The notes: generated by a model not told the origin, from the letters alone. Positions 26,936-35,898 are shown, numbered from the stretch's first letter. The stretch is DNA of 58,065 nt from Chitinophagaceae bacterium (GCA_025449645.1 JANWIY010000137.1:1-58065), one strand, 5' to 3'. A program made the numbers and translations.

Positions 26936-27176
26936 CGATCTAAAAATACCTGATAATATTAGTGCTGAAGAAAACGGAGACTTGTTAATAAGAAGACTAG
27001 ACTGTGCAGTAATTGAATTAATAGTTAAGACCAAAAAGCGACCAAAGTTTGATTCGGTTAGAGGTGTATTTTGGGAAGGGGGTTTACCATATCCAAACGC
27101 TGGTTTTAGGAAAAAAAATCACATACAAATTTGCATAAGAAACACCAATTGTATAAAAGGATATTTTAGGCCATAA
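26936..27176 (+). pseudogene. Truncated hypothetical gene beside the IS remnant
   Basis: About 79 codons open on the plus strand from the IS border to TAA, ending in a Cys/His-bearing tail (KKNHIQICIRNTNCIKGYF) that looks like real protein and resembles small hypothetical proteins of Bacteroidota. The only upstream ATG (26883) lies inside the IS end, so the natural start appears to have been replaced by the insertion. The region is more AT-rich than the flanking genes. Function unknown; it may be a dead fragment. Confidence 0.35.
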
Positions 27177-27289
27177 GCATTGAAAAAGAGTTACAAAAGA
27201 GTCTAGATATTTATTTTTGACCACCAGTACCAATAAATCCTGAGGTTAAAAGGAAAATTGATGGGTTATAAATAATGTCATAAATCCAT

Positions 27290-27312
27290 AAAAAAGACCC
27301 TCAAATGGGCCC
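27290..27312 (-). terminator. Terminator after the marC-tRNA-Arg unit
   Basis: On the minus strand, GGCCC and GGGTC pair around ATTTGA and are followed by TTTTTT. It lies about 90 bases beyond the tRNA 3' end, suiting termination of a transcript that runs through marC and the tRNA. Confidence 0.55.
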
Positions 27313-27398
27313 TTTAAAAAGATTTTTCAAAATAATTTTGGAAGCATCGCTTGAATTATCCCCTACCCCTGTAATACATTGATAATCAATATATGAAG

Positions 27399-27470
27399 TG
27401 ACCTCGCCAGGAATCGAACCTGGATCTGGAGCTTCGGAAACTCTTATACTATCCGTTGTACGACGAGGCC
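27399..27470 (-). tRNA. tRNA-Arg (anticodon CCG)
   Basis: A 72-base cloverleaf on the minus strand: acceptor stem GGCCTCG/CGAGGTC with A as discriminator, D arm GTAC/GTAT, anticodon loop TTCCGAA giving CCG (reads CGG Arg codons), and T arm CCAGG-TTCGATT-CCTGG. The CCA end is not encoded. The outer pair of the anticodon stem is A-C, the only clear mismatch. Its 5' base overlaps the last base of the marC stop codon. The accessory, IS-bearing segment lies at its 3' side. Confidence 0.93.
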
Positions 27471-28048
27471 TATTTGATCAGTCCGGGCACATTGCTGCTG
27501 AAGATTTTTACGGCAATGGCCAGCAATATTACGCCAAAAAATTTACGTATTGCAACCATTCCTGCAGGGCCCAGAATACGTTCAATATAATCAAGGGATT
27601 TGAGCACAGCGTAAACAATGACGAGGTTTACAAGTATGGCAATCAGGATAGCAAGCTGGGTATAATTTGCCTTGAGGGAGATGATGGTTGTAAGTGTACC
27701 TGAGCCGGCAATCAGAGGAAATGCGATCGGAACCATCACGGAAGTTTTTGCTCCCTTTTCGCTTTTAAAGAATTCAATTCCCAGCACCATCTCCAATCCA
27801 AGAATAAAAATCACGATTGATCCTGCCACCGCAAAAGAATGGGTCTCCACGCCTAATATCTGCAGCAGGGGTTCTCCCAGAAATAAGAAAAGAATCATCA
27901 GTCCCCCCGAAACCAGGGTGGCCCTTAATTCCGGAATTCCACCCATCTTTTTTTTCAATGACAAGAGCAATGGAATCGAGCCCATCACATCGATCACCGC
28001 GAATAGTGTAAACGTGACCGTCAGTAATTCATTCAGCCCGGTTTTCAT
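27470..28048 (-). CDS. MarC-family integral membrane protein
   Basis: 192 residues from the ATG at 28048; the longer open frame runs back through family A copy A4 and is not credible. It has about six membrane segments, with the family pattern FAVIDVMGSIPLLLSLKK near the N-terminus and PIAFPLIAGSGTLTTIIS in the middle. MarC/UPF0056 proteins have no agreed function. The stop codon overlaps the first base of tRNA-Arg, so the two are probably on one transcript. Confidence 0.85.
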   Translation of the reverse strand: MKTGLNELLTVTFTLFAVIDVMGSIPLLLSLKKKMGGIPELRATLVSGGLMILFLFLGEPLLQILGVETHSFAVAGSIVIFILGLEMVLGIEFFKSEKGAKTSVMVPIAFPLIAGSGTLTTIISLKANYTQLAILIAILVNLVIVYAVLKSLDYIERILGPAGMVAIRKFFGVILLAIAVKIFSSNVPGLIK

Positions 28049-28080
28049 GTGATTGTTTTTGCAAAAATACGCGGAAAAGG

Positions 28081-28159
28081 GTTGACCGTTGACGGTTGAC
28101 AGTTGACTGATTCCAGGTGCGAATTCACAACCAAAGTCCGTCAACCGTCAACCGTCAAC
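28081..28159. repeat. Family A inverted-repeat element, copy A4 (C variant)
   Basis: The left arm (28081-28110, 30 bases) is four units of GTTGACN type plus GA. The right arm (28137-28159) is three matching units of CGTCAAC type plus two bases. Where the other copies have GTTGATG, both arms here carry the C/G version, so the arms have changed together. The 26-base spacer matches that of copy A2 at 23 positions. It ends five bases from the stop codon of the BtuB-like gene. Confidence 0.88.
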
Positions 28160-28164
28160 CAACT

Positions 28165-30095
28165 TCACAAGGTGAAGTTCACCCCAACCATAAAATTAAA
28201 CCGCTTGCTATTATACCCGTAAATATCAAAATACTGCTGATTGGTGATGTTCTGCAAATCAGCATATATCCGGGCGTGAGGCAATTGCCAGCCTGCGAAA
28301 AAGCCCAGGGTGTAATAAGGAGCCATGGGATCGGGACCAATATCATATAGGCCCTTTGGACGGGCACCAACATATTTAAAGGATGGCGCCAGCGTGAGTT
28401 GGGAAATGGGCTGCAGATTCAGGCGACTGTTCACAGTAAAATCCGGACGGCGGTAAAGATTATTTGTTTTGACACCCATATCCGTTCCTTCGCCGGTCAC
28501 GAAACTGAAATTGCTTACCCAGTTTGCAATACCGCCCAGGCGCATATTGCTTTCGATTTCGAATCCATAGTCATGCTGACTGCTCTCGTTCACATAGATC
28601 GAGGCGAATGTATTCGGATCGGTAAAGAAGATAATCAGGTTGCCGACATCCCTTTTGAAAGCGGCTATCCTGAATACGGATCCGCCATCATTGCTTTCCG
28701 TCTGCACGCCAATTTCATAGGTTGTGCTGGTCTCCGGTTTAAGCGCTTTGTTTCCATATTCGCTGTACAACTGGTAAAGGGAAGGAATCTTATAAGCAGA
28801 GGAAATATTTACGAATATCTTGCTGTGGTCACCGGTGTTGAAAGAAGGATTGATGGTATAGGTGAAATTATTTCCATAAATGGAGTGATGATTTACCCGC
28901 ATACCGGCTTCAAAATTAAATCCGTGAAGACCCGTGACCAGGTAAGAAGCGTAAGCGGAGTATTGATCAATATGGACGCTGTCGCCATTGAGAGCCTCTG
29001 CATACGGACCGAAGCTGCCGAGGCTGTAATACGACTGATCCGTTTTTTGATTGATGAATTGAATTCCACTTACCAGTTGCATGTGTTCTGTAAAACGGAA
29101 GTTTGCGTAAGATTCTGCCGTTAAATTGGATGCGAGGTACCTTCCATGGGAATAATAGGCGGCAGGATCGGACCGGTCCGTGCTGTCGTCAGTAAAATAT
29201 CTCCGGGAATACTGATAGCTTACCTGCGTGTTCCAGACAATATTTTTTTTATGATAGTTGAAATAAAGAGCGCCCATGTTATTTTTATTCTTGCCTCCGT
29301 AATCTTTGTCATCTGTGAAAGCGCCTTCGTCAAGACCGAAATGATAATCACTCACAGTGCCCAGTAATTTCATGTTGAATGCGTCACAGAATGTAAATTT
29401 CAGTTCGGCCTGGAGATTATTCTGGGAGAACCCATCCCTATCAAATCCTTTCTTTCCCGCACTGTCGTAAGCCGAGGAAAATCCATCGCTTCCCTGGTAA
29501 TTGTATTGAATTTTATATCCCAGTTTTTTATGGGTTCCGTCAACTCCTGCGCCTGCCCGGAGTGTGTTGTACGTGCCGTAGCTGAAGTTCCCGTTTGCGG
29601 CCAGTGGTTTCGCACTTTCTTTCTGAGAAATATCTGTACCAAACCGGCAACGGCATCGCTGCCCCAGATGGTGCTTTGGCCACCCTTGAGTATTTCGATT
29701 CGATCAATCTGCTCCAGCGGAATGCTGTTCAGGTCGAAGGTATTGCTGATCTGGGATGGATCTGTGACGGGAACACCGTCTACGACGATCAGGAGGTTGC
29801 CTGCATCGGCGCCTCTGAAATAATTCTCGATATTGGTGCCCATCGTATTGTTGCTTCCGATCAGCATGAAGCCGGCCTGGGTATTCAGCAATTCGGTGAG
29901 CGTGTGGCCGGCATTGTTCCGGATGGTTTCAGAATCAATCACTGTGATAATCTTACCCGTTTGTGATTGTTTGATACTGGTTTTTGAGCCCGTCACCACT
30001 ACTTCATCCAGTTGTTTGGATCTGACGGAATCTTCTTGCGCATTCGCCTGCAAGGCAATACTGATCGCCAGCAGCGGGAAGTAAATTTTTTTCAT
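28165..30095 (-). pseudogene. btuB: BtuB-like TonB-dependent receptor, broken by a one-base frameshift
   Basis: Two frames on the minus strand together give a ~643-residue outer-membrane receptor. The first part has a signal peptide (MKKIYFPLLAISIALQANAQ), a QLDEVVVTGSK TonB box and a plug domain (VVDGVPVTDPS, RIEILKGGQSTIWGSDAVAG). Near 29621-29630 the frame fails: ESAKPLAANGNFSYGTYNT and the rest of the barrel continue in the next frame, as if one base were lost in ATATTTCTCAGAAAG. The barrel then runs intact to the C-terminal Phe-containing FMVGVNFTL. The cobalamin riboswitch upstream marks it as a corrinoid receptor. Either a true mutation or an assembly error. Confidence 0.8.
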
Positions 30096-30242
30096 GCTCA
30101 TTCTTCGTTTTAATTGTTTTGTTAAGAAGAATAAGCTTTCGATCCAATGAAATAAGTAGAAATGAAAGTTCTGCAACAAATGCTGTTTGCAAAAACCTGC
30201 ATCTCCGGCCTTTCACCCGAAAGCTCAGTGATAAAAAAGTAC

Positions 30243-30420
30243 ACCTGGCAGGTCTTCTGGCTTGTTCCCTGTTTACTGCCTTCCCGCCCCGGATAAGCCG
30301 GAACAGTGGCTGCAGCGTAAACAGTTTCAGGTTCATCACCTGAAGAACTCACAGCTACGGGGATAGCGCCGGTTTTACACCGGACTTCCCTTTTAACCCC
30401 GAACATTCGGGGACCAGATT
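30243..30420 (-). promoter_or_regulatory. Cobalamin (adenosylcobalamin) riboswitch
   Basis: On the minus strand the conserved elements appear in order: AAAAGGGAAGTCCGGTG, then CCGGCGCTATCCCCGTAGCTGTGAG, a variable hairpin (TTCAGGTGATGAACCTGAA), the B12 box GCAGCCACTG, then GGCGGGAAGGC and the closing GCCAGAAGACCTGCC. It lies about 150 bases before the receptor start at 30095 and should switch the receptor off when B12 is plentiful. Confidence 0.93.
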
Positions 30421-30463
30421 TATGCAAATGTAAAGGAGGGAAACAGAATACAAAAAGAATTTA

Positions 30464-32536
30464 TCAACGTCTGGGCCTGTTGCAGTTGATGGTGAGGCCG
30501 GCAAAATAATTGACGCCGGGTGCCGCATTATAATAGCGTCCGACAGCTGCGTTCACGTCATTTCCCAGACTGTATTTCACATTGAAGGCATTATCAACGC
30601 CTGCAAAAAAGGAAAGATTTAATCTTTTTGTCAGATTTGTTTTATACCCGATTTTTCCACCTAACAATTGATAGGAACCGGCATATGCTGTATTGGCATC
30701 ATCAAGCGGCAGCTTATCACTGTAGTAGTAAGTGAGATGGAGGAAAATGCCCGGTGTAGTGAAAAGATCCAGGCCCCCGGAAACGGTGTTTTTTGCAACG
30801 CCAGGTAAATATTTACCCGAATAATTATTAGCATCTTTCTCAAAGTTATTATAGGTAAAATGGTCCAAAGTATAGGATAACCAGATCTGTGCACTTGTAA
30901 ATGCAGCGGTTGGGGAGGAAAGGAATTGATAGGTGATTTGTGATTCAATGCCCTTTTGTTGTGTACCCCCTGCATTCACATAATAATCAGAGCCGGAAGA
31001 ATCCTGACGCACAACAATCGCGTGCTGCAATTGGAAAATAAATCCCACTATTTCTACATATAATCGCCGTTCAAGGAAACTGCTTTTTATTCCGGCTTCG
31101 TAGTCAATTCCCTGTTCGGGTTGCAGGTAGGTATTGATGCTTTGATTAGAAGGCAGTATTTCGGCAGTAGTTGGCGGTGAAAATCCTTTTGATACACTGC
31201 TGTATAAAAGCAGGTCATCTGTGACTTTTTTGGCTATGGCCAAACGGGGTGCAACCTGGTTATCGAAAGTTATATTACGAGGTGTGAAACCAGGGACCGA
31301 TAAGCGGTTTATGCCGGTGAAAGATTTATTGTAACTGGCACCTGCGGTAACCTGCCAGCCATGCATGAACCGGAAATCGCCCTGGGCAAAAAGGGAGTAA
31401 GTCCACAGATTGATCATATCATTAGTCTGCACCGTATCCGGCGACCCATTCGTATTTCCGAAGTCCTCGGTCTTAAAAAACCCCTTTTGCGCTTCCCCGC
31501 CCATGTTCAGATGAAATATGCCGGACTCATAGGTAACGAGTGTTCTTCCGCCGAAATGCGGTTCATTCCGGATCTCATAATTCAGGAAAGTAGGATTGAG
31601 ATAGTTGGTATACGCGCCATAAAAGTTTGTCATATTCTGCCAATGCTCGTTGAAATGATAGGTATTCGAAATAGCGGCCATAAAAGTTTTCTGATAAATG
31701 GCAGCCTGTGCTTTTTGTGCTGATGGGTTCGGGCCGCCGGCAGGTCTTGCCTGTTTGGGATTGGCATTGTATTAGGCAAGGGTTAGTGCGCCGGGTGTCT
31801 GATAATAAAGATCACCATAAGAAACAAGACTGCTCAGTGTTTGTTTATCGGTGTTTTTAATTACGCTTTCCCAAATGGCCATATCTCTCCGGAGATTGGT
31901 ATGATCCCGGTATCCGTCAGAAGTCTGATGAGAAAAACTGATACTGTTTCCGTTTCCTGAGTCACCAAATCTGACCTGCGCATTTACTGTATTGGTTGAA
32001 TAAGATCCGAAAGTATAACCCGCTGTAAATCCAGGTTGCCAGCTATCAGGCATGGTTTTAATTAACACAGCACCGCCGGTGCCGGCACCATACAGACTGC
32101 CCGCGGGGCCTTTGATTACTTCAATCGATGCAATATTGAAAGGAGGGAGCTGGGTGAGATAAGTATTCCCTCCGGGATCGGTAAAAGGAATTCCGTCCAG
32201 ATATATTTTCACGTTGCGGACGCCGAAAGGAGAACGCAGGGTGCTGCCACGAAAACTCAGGCGATAACTCCCCGGAGATCGTTCTTCCATTCGCACACCC
32301 GGAATGCTGTTGAAAGCAGAAACGATGCTGGTACCACCGAACCTGCTGAATTGTTCCGGGGTGAGGACACCGATGGCTGCCGGTACGTCTGCAAGCCGCC
32401 TGTTTTGCTGGTATGCAGTTACGACAACTTCCTGGAGTGTTTTTCTGTCGACTGAATCGGAGATTTTTATACTGTCTTCCTGTGCCCGGGCAAAAAGAGA
32501 TAGCATTGTTCCGGCCAGTAAGATCAGTGTTCTCAT
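30464..32536 (-). pseudogene. TonB-dependent receptor, interrupted by an in-frame stop
   Basis: One continuous frame of 691 codons encodes a full receptor except for a TAA at 31772-31774 (codon 255), after PGALTLA. Before it: signal peptide ending FARAQ, LQEVVVTAYQQNRRL TonB box, and plug motifs YLDGIPFTDPGG and IEVIKGPAGSLYGAGTGG. After it the barrel continues in the same frame (YNANPKQARPAGG onward) to the end. Related receptors usually have Gln or Glu at this place, so a CAA-to-TAA change would explain it. Family features suggest uptake of a siderophore or other chelate; the substrate is unknown. It precedes the riboswitch and BtuB gene on the same strand. Confidence 0.82.
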
Positions 32537-32642
32537 CCTTTTGATTTATTCCGCGACAAAAGTAGAGAAGAATTATTCATTATCTTAACCTATTATATAA
32601 AAGGACAGAGGGCCTTTTCATGTTTCCGGGATAAACGGGTGT

Positions 32643-33992
32643 ATGCAAAAAAATTCGAAGCTGGGTATTTTTGACTGCACGATGATCGTTGTGGGCCTGG
32701 TGCTTGGCATGGGCATTTTCAGAACGCCGGCAAATGTAGCGCAGGCAGTACCGGATACCGCGATTTTTTTTCTAACCTGGATTGTCGGTGGCACAGTGGC
32801 GCTTTGCGGTGCCCTCACTTATGCAGAGATCGGATCGCGCCTTCCGGTCATTGGCGGCTATTACAAAGTGGTTTCATATGGGTATCATCCCTCCATTGCG
32901 TTTGCGATCAATTGCATCATTCTTGTATCAAATGCAGCATCCATTTCCGGCGTTGCCCTGATCGGGGCTGAATATATTTCCGGAGTTATTTTTCCTGCGG
33001 TGCAGGATGTGCATGCACTGCAAACCAGGGAAATTGGGATTGCCCTGGCTTCCATCCTGATCTTCTATGGTGTGAACCTGCTGGGCCTGATCATGAGCGC
33101 GCGTACACAGAATGTACTTATGCTGATCAAGATCTCTCTCGTGGTGTTACTGATAACGCCCTTGTTTTTTGCTCATGCAACCACAGGGATCCTTCATCAG
33201 GCTAATCAGATATCGCCCGGATGGATGGCCTACCTGAAAGGGTTCGGAACAGGACTCATTGCCGTATCCTTTACCTATGGCGGGTACCAGCAAACCATCA
33301 ATTTCGGTGCAGACGTGGCCAATCCAAGCCGGAATATGCCAAGGGCCATTTTCCTGGGTATTGGTATTATCATTCTGCTTTATTTAAGTATTAATTATGC
33401 TTATGTGCATGTGATCGGACTGGAGGGGCTCCGGAATTCGAAGGGCATTGCTTCGGTAATGGCCGGGCATGTATTTGGAGAAGCAGCCGGGAAAGTGCTT
33501 TCCATATTATTATTTATTTCCGTGCTTGCTTATGTGAATGTTTCCCTGATGAGTAATCCGCGCGTAATGTGTGCCATGGGTGAAGACAGAGTAATCCCGG
33601 CGGTATTTGCGAAGCGTATTCAGTCCAATGGCGTATTGTTTACTTCCCTCTCTCTTTACACGGCTGTTTGCCTGCTGGTTGTATTCTGGGCGAAGGCCTT
33701 TGACGAGATCCTCAGCTTTACCACATTCCTCGATTGTTTTGGCATGGCCACATCAGCGAGTACCATTTTCATATTAAGGAAAAAAAAAGTGGAGCCTGAA
33801 TCCGGAGATTTTTACAGGATGAAAGTATATCCGCTGATGCCCCTGGTTTTTATTTCCGCTTATGTATTTGTTGCAATAAGTATCTCTGTGAGCAAGCCCC
33901 GGATCGCGCTCACCGGCCTGGGCGTGCTTGCCTTTTTTGTGATCATTTATTTTATTGGCGCCGGCCGAAAAAAACTGAACGCGAAGCGCTGA
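32643..33992 (+). CDS. APC-family amino acid permease
   Basis: A 449-residue inner-membrane transporter with about 12 segments. Start LGIFDCTMIVVGLVLGMGIFRTP carries the G-x-G-I-F substrate motif of TM1. GGTVALCGALTYAEIGSRLP and GFGTGLIAVSFTYGGYQ match TM2 and TM6 of the amino acid/polyamine/organocation superfamily. C-terminus is short and basic. It is divergent from the second receptor. Family members move amino acids with a proton or by exchange; the specific amino acid cannot be told. Confidence 0.85.
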   Translation: MQKNSKLGIFDCTMIVVGLVLGMGIFRTPANVAQAVPDTAIFFLTWIVGGTVALCGALTYAEIGSRLPVIGGYYKVVSYGYHPSIAFAINCIILVSNAASISGVALIGAEYISGVIFPAVQDVHALQTREIGIALASILIFYGVNLLGLIMSARTQNVLMLIKISLVVLLITPLFFAHATTGILHQANQISPGWMAYLKGFGTGLIAVSFTYGGYQQTINFGADVANPSRNMPRAIFLGIGIIILLYLSINYAYVHVIGLEGLRNSKGIASVMAGHVFGEAAGKVLSILLFISVLAYVNVSLMSNPRVMCAMGEDRVIPAVFAKRIQSNGVLFTSLSLYTAVCLLVVFWAKAFDEILSFTTFLDCFGMATSASTIFILRKKKVEPESGDFYRMKVYPLMPLVFISAYVFVAISISVSKPRIALTGLGVLAFFVIIYFIGAGRKKLNAKR

Positions 33993-34004
33993 ACACCGGG
34001 TCCA

Positions 34005-34040
34005 TTTTTTACTTTTTACTTTTTCCTTTTTCCCGAAAAA
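34005..34040. repeat. Short tandem TTTTTAC-type repeat after the permease
   Basis: Just past the permease stop codon the sequence repeats a seven-base word (TTTTTAC, TTTTTAC, TTTTTCC). It resembles the other stop-proximal heptad arrays in this window but has no inverted arm, and could also serve as a T-rich termination tract. Confidence 0.4.
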
Positions 34041-34154
34041 TTTACCACATCGTAGTATTTCCCCAACCTCCTTTTATCTCTATTTTGCTCTTCAGAAATG
34101 GGAGTTCCGAAACCCATGCATTTTGCAAAGAGTAGGATCTATCAAACAGGGATT

Positions 34155-34337
34155 ATGAAAAAGCTTGATTTGAAAATGCTAACTGAACTGAATGAGGCGG
34201 AAATGCTGGCTTTGAACGGCGGCGGTTTTTTAAAATCCATTACAGGATGGGCGCTGATTTCTTCCATCATTGAAAACTGGCAGGATATCCGCGAAGGTTT
34301 CAGTGATGGTTATGCCCAGTTGCCGCCCAGACATTAA
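34155..34337 (+). CDS. Double-glycine leader peptide 1, putative bacteriocin precursor
   Basis: A 60-residue precursor from the ATG at 34155 (the frame is open further, but the leader starts here). The leader is MKKLDLKMLTELNEAEMLALNGG, with the LxxLxxxExxxLNGG pattern cut by C39 peptidases. The predicted mature peptide is 37 residues starting GFLKSITGWALISSII, a short amphipathic or hydrophobic helix followed by an acidic and Pro-containing tail. Followed by a small membrane protein, a second GG peptide and a dedicated exporter. No modification enzyme is nearby, so an unmodified (class II-like) peptide is likely; it could also be a signal. Confidence 0.72.
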   Translation: MKKLDLKMLTELNEAEMLALNGGGFLKSITGWALISSIIENWQDIREGFSDGYAQLPPRH

Positions 34338-34358
34338 TAAAACATTTAAAGCAGCAAG

Positions 34359-34493
34359 ATGAAAATTGATCGTAAATGGGTCGTGCGGAATATCTCGATG
34401 ATGATTTGCTTTATCATCGTGTATCTCATCATAAATTATATCATAACCCATTTGCCATCATTTATCCGCTCACTTAAAAATTATCAAAAATGA
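34359..34493 (+). CDS. Small single-span membrane protein between the peptide genes
   Basis: A 44-residue frame: a basic start (MKIDRKWVVRN), one long hydrophobic segment (ISMMICFIIVYLIINYIIT) and a basic tail (SLKNYQK). Its TGA stop overlaps the ATG of the second peptide gene (ATGA), which implies translational coupling and supports a real gene. By position it could be an immunity protein or an export helper; nothing in the sequence decides this. No family recognised. Confidence 0.62.
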   Translation: MKIDRKWVVRNISMMICFIIVYLIINYIITHLPSFIRSLKNYQK

Positions 34494-34678
34494 AAACGAC
34501 CAGGTTTAACTATTGCCTGCAAAACATGCAGGAACTTTCGGTGGAACTATGTGAAAAGATCAATGGCGGAGAAACACTCTGGTATTGGATTGCATATGGT
34601 GTGGGAGATTTTTTAAAAGGCATGACCAGCGGAGCGCCGAATTCCGGTCAGCGTTTATATAATGCCGCACTCGGTTAA
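34490..34678 (+). CDS. Double-glycine leader peptide 2, putative bacteriocin precursor
   Basis: A 62-residue precursor with leader ending LSVELCEKINGG (cleavage expected after residue 27) and a predicted 35-residue mature part beginning ETLWYWIAYGVGDFLKG. The aromatic, Gly-rich segment (WYWIAYGVG) recalls pore-forming class II peptides. The ATG overlaps the stop of the small membrane gene; an internal Met13 is an alternative start. The two peptides differ in their mature parts and could act as a pair. Confidence 0.72.
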   Translation: MKTTRFNYCLQNMQELSVELCEKINGGETLWYWIAYGVGDFLKGMTSGAPNSGQRLYNAALG

Positions 34679-34682
34679 TTAC

Positions 34683-34709
34683 AAAGGAGACTTCCCTGAA
34701 GTCTCCTTT
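34683..34709 (+). terminator. Strong hairpin between peptide and exporter genes
   Basis: A perfect 11-bp stem (AAAGGAGACTT / AAGTCTCCTTT) with loop CCCTG, five bases after the stop codon of peptide 2. There is no long T tract behind it, so it is more likely a partial terminator or RNA-stabilising stem that lets the precursors be made in excess of the exporter. Confidence 0.65.
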
Positions 34710-34729
34710 CATTCCCTAAAATTGAAATT

Positions 34730-35893
34730 ATGTTTGCGCCCATTGCTGAAATCAGCGATACTGCTTTGTATTATCTGCCATCCATCCGAAAATCCGGATT
34801 TCATATTTATTATCTGATGCTCCTTTCCGTCTTTTCAGGCCTGGCATCACTTTTCCTGATTCATGTTTATATTTCAGTGCAGGTGCCTGGAATCGTTCGT
34901 CCGGCTCAGGAACGAACAAATATCAGGTCACTGGTTTCCGGCATCATTGACACGCTTTATTTTAAGGATGGGGAAAGGGTTGGCAAAAATGAAATTATTC
35001 TTTCCATCAGGGACGAAGCCTTACGGGTAAAGAAGAAAATGAATGAAGAAGAGATGACTGTTCAGCAGAATTATATTCATGATCTGTTGATGCTAACCAC
35101 ACACAAAAGCCTGGATCAGGTAACAGGTTTACTCCGCACAGCCTTATACATAGAGCAGGCGAAACGATATCTTTCAAGGGAAACGGAAGAATTGTTGAAC
35201 CTGAAAAAGGCTAACAGGGAGGAAGCGGTAAATGCTTTGCTGGTAAGGGATAAGGTGATATCTCCAAAAGAATTCTTTGATTCGCAGATCCAGCAGGCCA
35301 GGATGGAGTCGGCATTTAAGGCTTTTCGCGGCGAACAATTTACTGCCTGGCAGCAGGAACTGGCGAAATGCAGGTCGGGTCTTGCAGAAATGCTAACCCA
35401 ATATGAAGAATTCCGGTCGCGTAAAGAATCCTATTGCATCCGTGCTCCCGTAACCGGCACAATTCAGGGCCTTGTCTCCATGTATCAGGGCACGACTGTA
35501 CAGCAGGAGGAAACCATCTGCTCCGTTTCTCCAGATGGCCAACTCGTCGGTGAATGCTATGTATCCACAAGAGATATTGGTATGCTCAGGGCCGGTCAGC
35601 AGGTGCGTTTTCGGATTGACGCATTCAGCTATCATTATTTTGGGACGATCAAAGGAAGTGTGGTTTCAGTGGACAATGATTTCACAATGATGGATGGCAG
35701 ACCTTTTTTTAAAGTCGTTTGCCGATTCGACGAACATGAACTAAAACTAAAGAACGGTTACAGTGGTCAACTGAAAAAAGGGATGAGCTTCAGTGCCGGG
35801 TTTGTCATCAACAACCGATCGCTCTGGCAACTATTATATGATGGGGTGGATGACTGGCTCAATCCTGCCGCATCTCCGGCCCGGCGGGCATAA
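34730..35893 (+). CDS. HlyD-family membrane fusion protein of peptide exporter
   Basis: A 387-residue adaptor with one N-terminal membrane span (about residues 26-50) and a periplasmic part: a beta strand pair (VPGIVRPAQERTNIRSLVSGIIDTLY, with the lipoyl-like half GVR...DGERVGKNE), a coiled-coil hairpin (about 95-230) and the second lipoyl half (CIRAPVTGTIQGL, QEETICSVSPDG). It bridges the inner-membrane ABC exporter and an outer-membrane channel. No TolC gene is inside this unit; the TolC gene at 39682 is the nearest. Confidence 0.87.
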   Translation: MFAPIAEISDTALYYLPSIRKSGFHIYYLMLLSVFSGLASLFLIHVYISVQVPGIVRPAQERTNIRSLVSGIIDTLYFKDGERVGKNEIILSIRDEALRVKKKMNEEEMTVQQNYIHDLLMLTTHKSLDQVTGLLRTALYIEQAKRYLSRETEELLNLKKANREEAVNALLVRDKVISPKEFFDSQIQQARMESAFKAFRGEQFTAWQQELAKCRSGLAEMLTQYEEFRSRKESYCIRAPVTGTIQGLVSMYQGTTVQQEETICSVSPDGQLVGECYVSTRDIGMLRAGQQVRFRIDAFSYHYFGTIKGSVVSVDNDFTMMDGRPFFKVVCRFDEHELKLKNGYSGQLKKGMSFSAGFVINNRSLWQLLYDGVDDWLNPAASPARRA

Positions 35894-35898
35894 TAAGG

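Noticed and set aside
28049-28144. N-terminal extension of MarC through the repeat region
   Set aside because: The added residues (TVNGQPFS-type) are translations of family A repeat A4. The ATG at 28048 gives the proper membrane start.
29600-29640. Programmed ribosomal frameshifting in the BtuB-like gene
   Set aside because: The AAAGAAAG stretch is not a canonical slippery heptamer with a downstream structure I can see, and outer-membrane receptors are not known to use frameshifting. A mutation or sequence error is simpler.
30464-32536. Stop-codon recoding (selenocysteine/pyrrolysine-like) in receptor 2
   Set aside because: The codon is TAA, which is not the recoded codon for either amino acid, and no insertion element was seen.
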